From: Microbacterium hydrocarbonoxydans | GTDB lineage: Bacteria; Actinomycetota; Actinomycetes; Actinomycetales; Microbacteriaceae | DNA length: 64,000 nucleotides | Assembly: GCF_023715885.1 (NCBI RefSeq) | Contig: NZ_JAMBOY010000002.1 | Location: 124,001 to 188,000 of the forward strand | Reading direction: 5' to 3' | Shown here: positions 56,798 to 64,000 of the stretch, piece after piece | How the letters are laid out: every line of letters starts with the position of its first letter | Numbering within the stretch: the stretch's first letter is position 1 | Position numbers and translations under genes: made by a program | The notes under the pieces: generated by a model | What the model saw: only the letters and a program-made list of their open reading frames with translations | Told to the model about the DNA's origin: nothing | Database searches by the model: none

Positions 56798-57233
56798 GAA
56801 TCGTCAGGACGTCATCCCCTCGCTCGTCCTCTCCTCCTACGCACTCGCGCGGATCGCCGCGCAGGACGCCGGGAACGAGGCGCCGGCCGCGCAATGGCGC
56901 GTCCTGAGTCTGCTCGAGCAGAACGGAGCGAAGCGGGTCGGCGAGCTCGCTGAGGCGGCGCGGACCACGCAGCCCGGTATGACGCGGCTGCTCGGCACTC
57001 TGGAGCGGGAGGGCCTCGTGCTGCGCTCCCCCGTTCCCGAGGACTCCCGGGCGACCGCGGTCGCGATCACTCCGGAGGGGTCCCACTCCCTGCACGCGTG
57101 GCGGAAGGAGTTCCGCGACACCCTGGCACCGCGATTCACCGATCTCGACGATGACGACTGGCGCGCTCTGACCCGGGCCGCCGAGATCCTCGCCGCGCAC
57201 ACCACAAATGACTCGACAGGAGCAAAGCAGTGA
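56796..57233 (+). CDS. MarR family transcriptional regulator
   Basis: A 145-residue winged-helix regulator. AAQWRVLSLLEQNGAKRVGEL (helices up to the recognition part), EAARTTQPGMTRLLGTLEREGL (recognition helix and wing) and SPVPEDSRATAVAIT are the MarR core. The stop overlaps the MFS gene start by 4 bases. It probably represses itself and the MFS transporter and is released by a substrate. Confidence 0.9.
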   Translation: MNRQDVIPSLVLSSYALARIAAQDAGNEAPAAQWRVLSLLEQNGAKRVGELAEAARTTQPGMTRLLGTLEREGLVLRSPVPEDSRATAVAITPEGSHSLHAWRKEFRDTLAPRFTDLDDDDWRALTRAAEILAAHTTNDSTGAKQ

Positions 57234-58459
57234 GCAGCAGTACCACCACCTCCGTGTGGAAGCAGCCGGCACAGGTCTGGGCGGTCGCCTTCGCCTGCGT
57301 CGTCGCCTTCATGGGCATCGGGCTCGTCGATCCGATCCTCCCGGCGATCGCGGAGTCGCTGCAGGCGAGCCCGTTCGAGACCGAGCTGCTCTTTACGAGC
57401 TACCTCGCTGTGACGGGCGTCGCGATGCTCGTCACCAGCTGGATCTCGAGCCGCATCGGCGCCAAGCGCACGCTGCTCATCGGCCTCGCCCTGATCGTGG
57501 TGTTCGCGCTGCTCTGCGCACTGAGCGGCAGCGTCGACGCCGTGATCGGCTTCCGCGCGGGATGGGGACTCGGCAACGCGCTCTTCATCTCCACCGCATT
57601 GGCGACGATCGTGGGCGCCGCGTCCGGAGGCAGTGCCGCGGCGATCGTGCTCTACGAGGCCGCGCTCGGTCTGGGCATCGCCATCGGTCCGCTGCTCGGC
57701 GGCATCCTCGGCGAGCAGAGCTGGCGCGCCCCGTTCTTCGGTGTCGTGGTGCTCATGGCCATCGCGTTCGTGGCGGTCCTCGTGCTGCTGCGCGGACCGC
57801 AGGAAAAGCGCACACCCGTTCCCTTCTCCGCCCCGTTCACCGCACTGCGGCGTCCGGCCCTCGCGATCCTCGCCGTCGCCGCCCTGTTCTACAACATCGG
57901 CTTCTTCATCCTGCTCGCCTTCTCGCCGTTCCCCCTCGGCTTCGGTGCGATGGGCATCGGGTTCACGTTCTTCGGCTGGGGCGTCGCTCTGGCTGTGACG
58001 AGCGTCTGGGTCGCGCCCTTCCTCATGCGCCGGATGCCGCGCACCCGCGTCATCCTCCTGGTGCTCCCGCTCCTCGCGGTCGACCTCGTCGTGGCCGGAC
58101 TGCTGGTCTCGTCCGCCGCCGCGCTCGTGACATGCATCGTCATCGGCGGTCTGCTGCTCGGGATCATGAACACCGTGCTGACCGAGGCGGTCATGGAGGC
58201 CACCGATCTGCCCCGCTCCGTCGCCTCCTCTGCGTACTCGGCCGTGCGGTTCCTCGGCGGCGCCATGGCGCCGCCGCTCGCCGCAGCCCTGTGGCACGCA
58301 CTCAACGCCACCGTGCCGTATCTCGTGGCCGCCGCCGCGGTCCTGATCGCGGCCCTGACCGTGTTCCTGGGGCGCAAGGCGCTCGCCCATATCGACGACG
58401 AGCCGGCGGACGCCGAGACCGAGAACGCTGCGGCGATCCTCATCGGCGACGCGGCGTGA
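57230..58459 (+). CDS. MFS efflux transporter
   Basis: A 409-residue MFS protein with about twelve membrane segments. GIGLVDPILPAIAESLQAS is the N-terminal motif of drug:H+ antiporters of the DHA1 type, SSRIGAKRTLLIGLAL corresponds to motif A, and EAALGLGIAIGPLLGGILGE to antiporter motif C. It is coupled to the MarR regulator through a 4-base overlap, so drug or toxic-metabolite export is likely. A short YbaK gene follows with its own promoter. Confidence 0.87.
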   Translation: MSSSTTTSVWKQPAQVWAVAFACVVAFMGIGLVDPILPAIAESLQASPFETELLFTSYLAVTGVAMLVTSWISSRIGAKRTLLIGLALIVVFALLCALSGSVDAVIGFRAGWGLGNALFISTALATIVGAASGGSAAAIVLYEAALGLGIAIGPLLGGILGEQSWRAPFFGVVVLMAIAFVAVLVLLRGPQEKRTPVPFSAPFTALRRPALAILAVAALFYNIGFFILLAFSPFPLGFGAMGIGFTFFGWGVALAVTSVWVAPFLMRRMPRTRVILLVLPLLAVDLVVAGLLVSSAAALVTCIVIGGLLLGIMNTVLTEAVMEATDLPRSVASSAYSAVRFLGGAMAPPLAAALWHALNATVPYLVAAAAVLIAALTVFLGRKALAHIDDEPADAETENAAAILIGDAA

Positions 58460-58481
58460 CCGGAGGGCCCCACCGTCTCGA

Positions 58482-58493
58482 TACGGTGGGGCC
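58482..58493 (+). promoter_or_regulatory. Probable leaderless promoter of the YbaK gene
   Basis: TACGGT (58482-58487) is followed by six bases and the ATG at 58494. Confidence 0.4.
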
Positions 58494-58967
58494 ATGACCG
58501 ATCTCCCCGAGCGCAGCATCCTCGTCCAGCAGCACCTTGCCCGCGCGGGCGTCGAGGCGGAGATCCGGGTGCTGCCGGACTCCGCTCGGACGGCCAGGGC
58601 GGCAGCCGACGCCATCGGCTGCGAGGTCGCGGCGATCGCGAACAGCCTGGTGCTGGAGGCCGACGGCGCGCCGATCCTCGTGATGACGAGCGGCGGCCAT
58701 CCCGTCGACCTCGACGTGCTCGCCCGGTCGATCGGGGCGGTCGACGTGTCGATGGCTCCGCCCGCCGTCGTGCGCGGGGCCACCGGACAGGCGATCGGCG
58801 GCGTCGCGCCCGTCGGGCACCCGTCTCCCCTGCGCACGTTCATCGACGAGGCGCTGCGCGATCACGACGTCATCTGGGCGGCGGCCGGTCACCCGCACAC
58901 CGTGATGCCGTTGACGTTCGATACCCTGACGCACCTGACAGGCGGCACCGTCATCGCCGTGGTGTGA
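58494..58967 (+). CDS. YbaK/aminoacyl-tRNA deacylase family protein
   Basis: A 157-residue YbaK/EbsC-domain protein, related to enzymes that remove wrongly attached amino acids from tRNA. AAADAIGCEVAAIANSLVL, the catalytic-site region VMTSGGHPVDLDVL, AIGGVAPVGHPSP and AGHPHTVMPLTFDTL are conserved. A TACGGT box six bases before the ATG suggests a leaderless message. tRNA-Lys lies downstream on the opposite strand. The tRNA or substrate is unknown. Confidence 0.85.
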   Translation: MTDLPERSILVQQHLARAGVEAEIRVLPDSARTARAAADAIGCEVAAIANSLVLEADGAPILVMTSGGHPVDLDVLARSIGAVDVSMAPPAVVRGATGQAIGGVAPVGHPSPLRTFIDEALRDHDVIWAAAGHPHTVMPLTFDTLTHLTGGTVIAVV

Positions 58968-59002
58968 GCGACTGAGGGCTCGGAGCGCCGTGGACGCGAA
59001 AA

Positions 59003-59034
59003 AGCCCCGGAATCTGGCGAGAGATTCCGGGGCT
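59003..59034. terminator. Bidirectional terminator between YbaK and tRNA-Lys
   Basis: Arms AGCCCCGGAATCT and AGATTCCGGGGCT around GGCGAG, preceded by AAAA. On the minus strand the hairpin is followed by TTTTTCG, so it fits the tRNA-Lys end best. Confidence 0.8.
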
Positions 59035-59040
59035 GATCCG

Positions 59041-59113
59041 TGCACCCCCAGGGACTTGAACCCTGAACCCACTGATTAAGAGTCAGTTGCTCTGCCGATT
59101 GAGCTAGAGGTGC
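59041..59113 (-). tRNA. tRNA-Lys (anticodon CTT)
   Basis: A 73-base cloverleaf on the minus strand, acceptor arms GCACCTC/GGGGTGC with discriminator A, anticodon stem ACTGA/TCAGT and loop CTCTTAA, giving CTT for AAG codons. The T-arm is CAGGG-TTCAAGT-CCCTG. CCA is not encoded. Confidence 0.95.
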
Positions 59114-59141
59114 GTGGCCCGGTTTCCCCGGCCGAGGAATT

Positions 59142-59171
59142 ACATTACCAGCCGAGCAGCGCTGGGCGAAA
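59142..59171 (-). promoter_or_regulatory. Possible promoter of tRNA-Lys
   Basis: On the minus strand TAATGT (59142-59147) is a good -10, about 28 bases before the tRNA. TTTCGC lies about 18 bases before it as a poor -35. The stretch is AT-richer than its surroundings. Confidence 0.4.
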
Positions 59172-59246
59172 TCGGGACGTGGGCATCTCGAACCCGCGCG
59201 TGTCGTCGCATGTCGTCGTTGCCGCTCTCCCCGAAACGTCGCCGGT

Positions 59247-59258
59247 TATCCTTGAGGC
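59247..59258 (+). promoter_or_regulatory. Probable leaderless promoter of hisN
   Basis: TATCCT (59247-59252) is followed by six bases and the GTG at 59259. Confidence 0.5.
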
Positions 59259-60056
59259 GTGACCGCCTCCCCCGCTGCCGCCGACCTGTCCCGCGACCTC
59301 CAGCTCGCACTCCGGCTGGCCGACGCCGCCGACGCGCAGTCCCTGCCCCGCTTCGACTCCGCCGACCTGCAGGTGTCGCGGAAGGCGGACAGCTCGCACG
59401 TGACCGATGCCGACCTCGCCACCGAGCGGGCGATCCGCGCCGTCCTGTCGACCGAGCGCCCGGAAGACGGCGTCTTCGGCGAGGAGTTCGGCGCCGAGGG
59501 CGACACTCACCGTCAGTGGATCATCGACCCGATCGACGGCACCGCGAACTTCCTCCGGGGCGTGCCGCTCTGGGGCACCATGATCGCGCTCGCGATCGAC
59601 GGCGTGCCGCAGGTCGGCGTGGTGAGCATGCCGGCACTCGGACGACGGTGGTGGGGTGCTGCGGGCCTCGGCGCGTGGACCGCGACAGATCACGACCCCC
59701 GGCGCCTCGAGGTGTCGGCGGTCGATTCGCTCGATGACGCGAGCGTGAGCTTTCAGAGCATCGCCCAGTGGACGCGTGCCGGCCATCGCGACCAGCTTCT
59801 CCGCCTCGCAGACCGCGTGTGGCGCGACCGCGCCTACGGCGACATCTACGCCTACATGCTCCTCGCCGAAGGCCGCATCGACATGGTCGCCGAGTTCGAC
59901 GTGAAGGAGTACGACATCGCGGCGGCCGTGCCGATCGTCCGCGAAGCCGGCGGACGCATGACCGGCTTCGACGGTGCGGAGACGATCTCAGACCTGTCGA
60001 CACTCGCCACCAACGGCGTCCTCCACGACGCGTTCCTCGAACTCCTGCACGACTGA
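59259..60056 (+). CDS. hisN: Inositol-monophosphatase-family phosphatase, probably histidinol-phosphatase
   Basis: A 265-residue Mg-dependent phosphatase. The first metal site is GEE at residues 74-76, the second IIDPIDGTANF at 88-98, and DVKEYDIAAAVPIVREAGG gives the third Asp. The sequence RAYGDIYAYMLLAEGRIDMVAEFDVKEYD, seen here as YGDIYAYMLLAEG and VAEFDVKEYD, matches actinobacterial HisN, the histidinol-phosphatase that replaces HisB; SuhB-like inositol monophosphatases are the alternative. The start is GTG 59259, after a -10-like TATCCT. The lipoprotein gene follows 14 bases later. Confidence 0.82.
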   Translation: MTASPAAADLSRDLQLALRLADAADAQSLPRFDSADLQVSRKADSSHVTDADLATERAIRAVLSTERPEDGVFGEEFGAEGDTHRQWIIDPIDGTANFLRGVPLWGTMIALAIDGVPQVGVVSMPALGRRWWGAAGLGAWTATDHDPRRLEVSAVDSLDDASVSFQSIAQWTRAGHRDQLLRLADRVWRDRAYGDIYAYMLLAEGRIDMVAEFDVKEYDIAAAVPIVREAGGRMTGFDGAETISDLSTLATNGVLHDAFLELLHD

Positions 60057-60070
60057 CCCGGAAGCCAGCG

Positions 60071-60640
60071 ATGAAGCCCCGCACCTCCGCCGCCGCGTTC
60101 GGCGCCCTCGCTCTCGCGCTCGCCCTCACGGCGTGCGGAGCAACGCCCGACGCGGAGGCCTCGCCCACGCCCGAGGCTGCGAAGCCGACGCCGATCGCGA
60201 CGCCCGAGCCCGCCTCGTCGCCGACCCCGACCGCTGACGCTGCGGAACCGGCCTGCGACACGATCATCTCGCCGGGCACCGTCGACGCCCTCTCCTCGCA
60301 GGGCTGGACGTTCGAGGAGAAGGAGTTCGTGATCGGCGACGTGCCGCTCCCCGACGGTCTGCTGTGCTTCTGGGCGGACTACAGCGTCGCATCCGACCAC
60401 GGCCAGCTGTACGGGTGGTCGCAGATCACCCCGGACGACGCCTCGCGCGCGCAGACCGCGCTGCTCGGAGAGGGCTGGACGCGCGAAGACGGCGCCGACG
60501 GCATCTACCTGACCGAGGACCCGCAGTTCTCGATGGGCACCGACGAAGACGGCTACGGCATGACGTACCTGTTCGGTGACGGCTGGGTGAAGTTCGCCGA
60601 TACCCGGCAGGGATTGATCCTCATCGACTGGGCCGGCTGA
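60071..60640 (+). CDS. Unknown lipoprotein
   Basis: A 189-residue protein with a lipoprotein signal: MKPRT, a hydrophobic run, then LTAC with the lipidated cysteine at residue 22. A low-complexity spacer of Thr, Pro, Ala and Glu follows (about residues 24-60), typical of linkers in exported actinobacterial proteins, then a globular domain with two cysteines (EPACDTII, LLCFWADY) and QLYGWSQITPDD. I do not recognise the domain. It is 14 bases after hisN and is probably co-transcribed. Confidence 0.8.
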   Translation: MKPRTSAAAFGALALALALTACGATPDAEASPTPEAAKPTPIATPEPASSPTPTADAAEPACDTIISPGTVDALSSQGWTFEEKEFVIGDVPLPDGLLCFWADYSVASDHGQLYGWSQITPDDASRAQTALLGEGWTREDGADGIYLTEDPQFSMGTDEDGYGMTYLFGDGWVKFADTRQGLILIDWAG

Positions 60641-60815
60641 AGAGCACATTCCGCGCACCGGTGATTACACCGGGCGAAGAGGAAGCGTGCCGTCCTGCGC
60701 CGCCGGTATACCAGCGGCTCCTCGGCGTGTGAGAGTGAGAGCATCTCCACTCAGCGATCACCCGATCGCGCCTAGTGACACGGGCTCCCGTGGTGACCGA
60801 GCAGAAGGAGCGGCG

Positions 60816-61163
60816 ATGGGCAAGTTCGTCTACGAAGGCGGACCGAAGGTCGAGATCGAGGACCGCGCCCTCACGCACATCCAGCTGGTCATGACCGCGA
60901 AGCTCCGCCGAGGCGAGCCTTTCCCCTTCTCGTGGCGCGAGGACTCCAGCGTCGGCGGGGGCCGGACGACGGTCTGGATCCACTCCGGGAGCTCGATCGT
61001 CTTCAAGTACTTCGGCAGCCGCTCCCCTTCTGTCAACCGTGCCTGGATCGAAGCGCTCGCCTACACGGCGAACACTCCGACAGGGATGTATCTCGTGCCC
61101 GAGCCCGCGGAGACCGCGGCGATCGACAAGGTCGGTGAGTCCGCGGCGGGCGTCGCGGTGTAA
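60816..61163 (+). CDS. DUF7882 family small protein
   Basis: A 115-residue protein common in Microbacteriaceae, often labelled 'ATP-dependent DNA ligase' without any ligase motif; I see no KxDG. It reads MGKFVYEGGPKVEIEDRAL, then HIQLVMTAKLRRGEPFPFSW, RTTVWIHSGSSIVFKYFGS and NRAWIEALAYTANTPTGM. The role is unknown. AAGGAG lies seven bases before the ATG. The stop TAA is also the start of the TAACCT promoter of the next gene. Confidence 0.75.
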   Translation: MGKFVYEGGPKVEIEDRALTHIQLVMTAKLRRGEPFPFSWREDSSVGGGRTTVWIHSGSSIVFKYFGSRSPSVNRAWIEALAYTANTPTGMYLVPEPAETAAIDKVGESAAGVAV

Positions 61164-61173
61164 CCTCGCTCGC
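61161..61173 (+). promoter_or_regulatory. Probable leaderless promoter of the coiled-coil gene
   Basis: TAACCT (61161-61166) is followed by seven bases and the ATG at 61174. Its first three bases are the stop codon of the DUF7882 gene. Confidence 0.45.
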
Positions 61174-62037
61174 ATGAGCGCGGCACCCTCCCTCTCCGAG
61201 ATCGCGGCCGAGCTCTACACTCAGCCACTCGGCGAGTTCATCGCAGCCCGCAACGCGCGAGCCGCCGATGCGTCCGACAAGGCGATGGCCGCCGGCATCC
61301 GCGCCCTGTGCAAGCCGTCGGTCGCTGCGTGGGTGGTCAACGTCTTCGCCCGCGAGCGCGCCTCTCAGCTCGGTGAAGCGCTTCAGCTCGCGGCGGAGTT
61401 GCGCGAGGCACAGGAGGATCTCGACGCGAAAGCGCTCGCGCAGCTGGGACGCGACCGTCGAGCACTGACCGCGCGGCTCGCGGCAGCCGCTGCGGACCTC
61501 GCGGAGTCAAGGGGAGAGCGGATCACGGCGTCGACGCGGGATGCCGTGCAGCAGACGATCTCCGCGGCGTTCTTCGACCCGGATGCTGCCGCCGCCGTGG
61601 CCTCGGGCCGGCTGGTGCGGGAGCTCGAGCCCACCGGAACCTTCGCCGACGCGATGGACTCGATCGTCGGTGGGGGCACTCCCTCCGCACCGACCGAACC
61701 GCCGGCGCCGCCCGATGAGCTGAAAGCCCGCCGCGCTCGGCGTGACGCGGAGCGCGCCCTGCGCGAGGCCGAACAGACACGCGATCGCGCTGCGCGAGAT
61801 GCCGCCAAGGCCGAACGCGTCGCGAAGGACGCCGCGAGCCGTGCCGGGGAACTCACTTCGCGAGTGGCCGAGCTTGAGAAGGAACTCGACAGCGCCCGCA
61901 GGGAAGCGAAGCGCGCTGAGACCGATGCAGCGGACGCGCGCGAACGCCGCGCAGAGGCGTCGCGGGCTGCCGACGAGACCGAGGATGCCGTGACAGCGGC
62001 GCGCAGCGCTCTCGAGAAGCTCGAACGCGCCCGCTGA
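61174..62037 (+). CDS. Unknown protein with long C-terminal coiled coil
   Basis: A 287-residue protein I do not recognise. The N-terminal 60 residues (LSEIAAELYTQPLGEFIAAR, then RALCKPSVAAWVVNVFARER) look globular. After a Pro/Ala linker near residue 170 a charged coiled coil of about 110 residues follows, full of Ala, Arg and Glu heptads (RDAERALREAEQTRDRAARD, then VAELEKELDSARREAKRAE). There is no signal peptide or membrane segment, so it is probably cytoplasmic. Family members in Microbacterium are annotated only as hypothetical, as far as I know. Confidence 0.7.
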   Translation: MSAAPSLSEIAAELYTQPLGEFIAARNARAADASDKAMAAGIRALCKPSVAAWVVNVFARERASQLGEALQLAAELREAQEDLDAKALAQLGRDRRALTARLAAAAADLAESRGERITASTRDAVQQTISAAFFDPDAAAAVASGRLVRELEPTGTFADAMDSIVGGGTPSAPTEPPAPPDELKARRARRDAERALREAEQTRDRAARDAAKAERVAKDAASRAGELTSRVAELEKELDSARREAKRAETDAADARERRAEASRAADETEDAVTAARSALEKLERAR

Positions 62038-62070
62038 CCCCTCCTCCACCGTTGCGCACCGCCCCGACAC

Positions 62071-62112
62071 GACGAAGCCCCGCCTCCGCGACTGCGGTGA
62101 CGGGGCTTCGTC
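62071..62112. terminator. Bidirectional terminator at the tmRNA end
   Basis: Twelve-base arms GACGAAGCCCCG / CGGGGCTTCGTC at 62071-62082 and 62101-62112. It lies between the coiled-coil gene and the 3' end of tmRNA and can serve both strands. Confidence 0.75.
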
Positions 62113-62125
62113 TGTGACAGCGACC

Positions 62126-62495
62126 TGGTGGAGCTGGGGGGAATCGAACCCCCGTCCAACGCTGAGTCTCCACGCCTTCTCCGGGCGCAGTCTGTGGAAG
62201 CGTTCTGCTCGGCTCCGACCTTTGTCACAGACACCCAAGTCGACGAGCCCAGCCTGGGAAGAGTCCCACGTGACGTCCAGACGCCGTCACGCAGCAAGAT
62301 TCCTAGATGACGCCAGAATCCATGCCGGAATCACACATGGTCTGACGGACTATCGGGCTCGCTTAGGCAGCGAGGGCGAAGTCGTTGCGCTTGGTTTCGG
62401 CAACTATTGTTTTGCAGAGAGCGTTTCCGAGATAACTCTGCATCCTCGGCCCGCTTCTCGTGGATTCACAGGCGCTGTCGAAACCGATCAGCCCC
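62126..62495 (-). ncRNA. ssrA: Transfer-messenger RNA
   Basis: A 370-base tmRNA on the minus strand. The 5' end GGGGCTG pairs with CAGCTCC before an encoded A-CCA end (62126-62128), and the T-arm GGGTTCGATTCCCCC is present. After AATAGTT the resume frame reads A-E-T-K-R-N-D-F-A-L-A-A-stop, an ALAA-ending tag recognised by ClpXP-type proteases. tmRNA with SmpB rescues stalled ribosomes and tags the product. smpB is not in this window. Confidence 0.95.
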
Positions 62496-62623
62496 GTGGT
62501 CCTTCTCTCGAAGGAGCCGCTGTCACTCTGTGGATTTTTCATCTCGGGAAGCGAAGTCCCCGAGCATCACAGACTACAACGTCGGAGCGGTCTCTGCCAT
62601 TCCGCCCCCTCCGACCGCTGGCG

Positions 62624-62636
62624 TAGAGTCGCCGTC
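62624..62636 (+). promoter_or_regulatory. Probable leaderless promoter of the SIMPL gene
   Basis: TAGAGT (62624-62629) is followed by seven bases and the ATG at 62637. Confidence 0.45.
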
Positions 62637-63302
62637 ATGAGCGAAGTCACCATCACCGTCCGCGGAGAACACGAGACGCGCATCGCACCTGAACGAGCGA
62701 CCATCCAGGTCAGCGTGCGCGCGGACGGCCCGGATCGCGTAGTCGTCGTCGACCGCGTGATGCGCCTGACCGAGCCGGTGCGCGACTCGATCACGAGCAG
62801 GGCGGATGCCGGAGCGGTGGTCGACTGGACGAGCAAGCGACTCTCCGTGCGGGCCGAGCGCCCCTGGAACACAGAGGGCAAGCGCCTCGCGCCCGTGTAC
62901 TACGCGAGCATCGACCTCACCGCCACGTTCACAGACGCGTCGGACCTGTCGGAATGGGTCTCCGAGGTCTCGCTCTCAGACGGTGTCGAGCTCGGCTGGG
63001 TGGACTGGCATCTCACTCCCGCGACTCGCACGGAGAGCGAGCGCATCGTGGCCGCCGAGGCCGTGAGCGTCGCGGTGATGCGGGCCGAGGCGTACGCCGG
63101 AGCGCTGGGCCTGGCCGAGGTCACGCCGCGCGAGATCGCCGACGTCGGCCTGATGTCGAGTGGGCAGCCGTCGCCGGGCGCACCGATGATGATGAAGGCG
63201 GCCCGAGGGGCCGCCTTCGCCGCGGAGGCGCCCGCAATGGAGTACGAGCCCGAAGACATCGTCATCTCGGCGACGGTCGAGGCGCGCTTCCTGGCACGCT
63301 GA
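62637..63302 (+). CDS. SIMPL domain-containing protein
   Basis: A 221-residue protein of the SIMPL (DUF541) family: VTITVRGEHETRIAPERATI at the start, VYYASIDLTATFTDASDLSE in the middle, and the C-terminal AEAVSVAVMRAEAYAGALGL. Family members are usually exported or membrane-anchored, but this one begins directly with the domain and shows no signal peptide, so it should be cytoplasmic. The function is unknown. ATG 62637 is chosen with a -10-like TAGAGT before it; the frame upstream would extend into the tmRNA. Confidence 0.75.
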   Translation: MSEVTITVRGEHETRIAPERATIQVSVRADGPDRVVVVDRVMRLTEPVRDSITSRADAGAVVDWTSKRLSVRAERPWNTEGKRLAPVYYASIDLTATFTDASDLSEWVSEVSLSDGVELGWVDWHLTPATRTESERIVAAEAVSVAVMRAEAYAGALGLAEVTPREIADVGLMSSGQPSPGAPMMMKAARGAAFAAEAPAMEYEPEDIVISATVEARFLAR

Positions 63303-63327
63303 ACCTCCGCCCGGTGGGACCGTCGCG

Positions 63328-64000
63328 TCACGCGTCCGTCGCGAACGGCTCCAGATCGGCGGCGAGGCGCTCCGACACCCGCGCGTGCACGAGGGTTCCG
63401 TCCTCCCGATGGTCGACCGAGAACAGCATTCCCGTCTCGTGGATCGCCGCGACGAGATCGCCACGGTCGTACGGGACGACCGCGTGCACCTCGACCGCGG
63501 GCTTCGGCAGAGCCTCCTCGATCGCCGCGCGCAGCTCATCGATCCCTTCGCCCGACCGCGACGACACGAAGTGCGCCTTCGGCTCGAGTCCCCGCAGCAC
63601 CAGGCGCTCGTCGGGCGCGATGAGGTCGGCCTTGTTGAAGACGACCAGCTCAGGCAGGTCTCTGACTCCGACGTCGCCCATCACGTCGCGCACGGTCTGC
63701 AGCTGGCCGGCCGGATCGGGGTGCGAACCGTCGACCACGTGCAGCACGACGTCGGCGTCACCCACCTCCTCCAGCGTCGACCGGAAGGCCTCGACCAGCT
63801 GATGCGGCAGGTTTCGCACGAACCCCACGGTGTCGGTCAGCGTGTACACGCGGCCGTCGGAGGTCTCGGACCGGCGCACGGTCGCGTCGAGGGTCGCGAA
63901 CAAGGCGTTCTCGACGAGCACGCCCGCGCTCGTGAGCGCGTTCAGGAGGCTCGACTTGCCGGCGTTCGTGTATCCGGCGATCGCCACGGACGGGATCGTG
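63328..64000 (-). CDS. hflX: GTPase HflX, C-terminal part (5' end beyond the window)
   Basis: The visible 223 codons are the G domain of a TRAFAC GTPase. GYTNAGKSSLLNAL is the P-loop (G1), TLDATVRR lies in switch I, DTVGFVRNLPHQLVEAF is G3, NKAD is G4 and SSRSGEG is G5; that layout is HflX (the P-loop form GYTNAGKSSL is typical). The N-terminal glycine-rich HflX domain lies beyond base 64000. HflX splits or rescues ribosomes after stress. The gene runs in the same direction as tmRNA, separated from it by the plus-strand SIMPL gene. Confidence 0.93.
   Translation of the reverse strand, partial: TIPSVAIAGYTNAGKSSLLNALTSAGVLVENALFATLDATVRRSETSDGRVYTLTDTVGFVRNLPHQLVEAFRSTLEEVGDADVVLHVVDGSHPDPAGQLQTVRDVMGDVGVRDLPELVVFNKADLIAPDERLVLRGLEPKAHFVSSRSGEGIDELRAAIEEALPKPAVEVHAVVPYDRGDLVAAIHETGMLFSVDHREDGTLVHARVSERLAADLEPFATDA

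Noticed and set aside
60816..61163. ATP-dependent DNA ligase
   Set aside because: Homologs are often given this name, but the 115-residue protein has no KxDG nucleotidyl-lysine motif and is far too small.

Overview
This window looks like ordinary chromosome from a high-GC actinobacterium, most likely family Microbacteriaceae and probably Microbacterium. The support is the strong G/C bias at third codon positions, the housekeeping gene order, small proteins typical of that family (DUF7882, DUF3515), an actinobacterial-type tmRNA, and many promoters placed for leaderless transcripts. I see no insertion sequence, prophage, CRISPR array, rRNA operon or replication origin. Genes are packed tightly and no stretch over about 300 bases lacks a gene. 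The species is inference; no search was run.

Region by region: 1-3.3 kb holds two tandem GNAT acetyltransferases (the first cut by the window edge) and an ABC ATPase-permease pair. From 3.3 to 17 kb lies a conserved housekeeping block: mutM, rnc, rpmF, yceD, coaD and recG on the minus strand, rsmD on plus, thiL on minus, a DUF3515 lipoprotein on plus, then ddl, gpsA, plsC, murA, leuD and leuC on minus. leuC is preceded by a short leader peptide with three consecutive Leu codons. Across the divergent promoter, metY and a flavin monooxygenase form a probable sulfur module. From 19.8 to 25.4 kb are DUF427 and LON-domain genes, a TerC metal transporter behind a probable Mn2+ riboswitch, an ECF sigma factor with a DUF4349 membrane partner, an acyltransferase and tRNA-Glu. 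From 25.6 to 33.6 kb are a metallo-hydrolase, a phosphotransferase, pepN, a type IB topoisomerase, an unknown membrane protein, tRNA-Gln and gltX.

From 33.6 to 49 kb the window is dominated by amino-acid synthesis on the minus strand: ilvE and leuB, serA, and the ilvD-ilvB-ilvN-ilvC cluster, interrupted by an MFS/FAH pair, a drug-efflux MFS with a divergent TetR gene, and three unknown membrane proteins. With leuCD this gives nearly the whole branched-chain pathway; ilvA and leuA are not in the window. From 49 to 53 kb are trehalose synthesis genes otsA-otsB, an MFS gene and a small unknown gene. From 53 to 58.5 kb are a thiolase, a two-subunit CoA transferase with a divergent IclR regulator, and a MarR-MFS operon. 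The right end carries a YbaK protein, tRNA-Lys, a hisN-like phosphatase, a lipoprotein, DUF7882 and coiled-coil proteins, tmRNA, a SIMPL protein and the 3' part of hflX.

The signals most worth checking are regulatory: the leucine leader of leuCD; the Mn2+ riboswitch of terC with a visible alternative helix that would hide the ribosome binding site; a recurrent -10 hexamer placed 6-7 nt before start codons (leaderless mRNA); overlapping divergent -10 boxes of thiL and the DUF3515 gene; and abrupt codon-usage islands inside ilvD and yceD.
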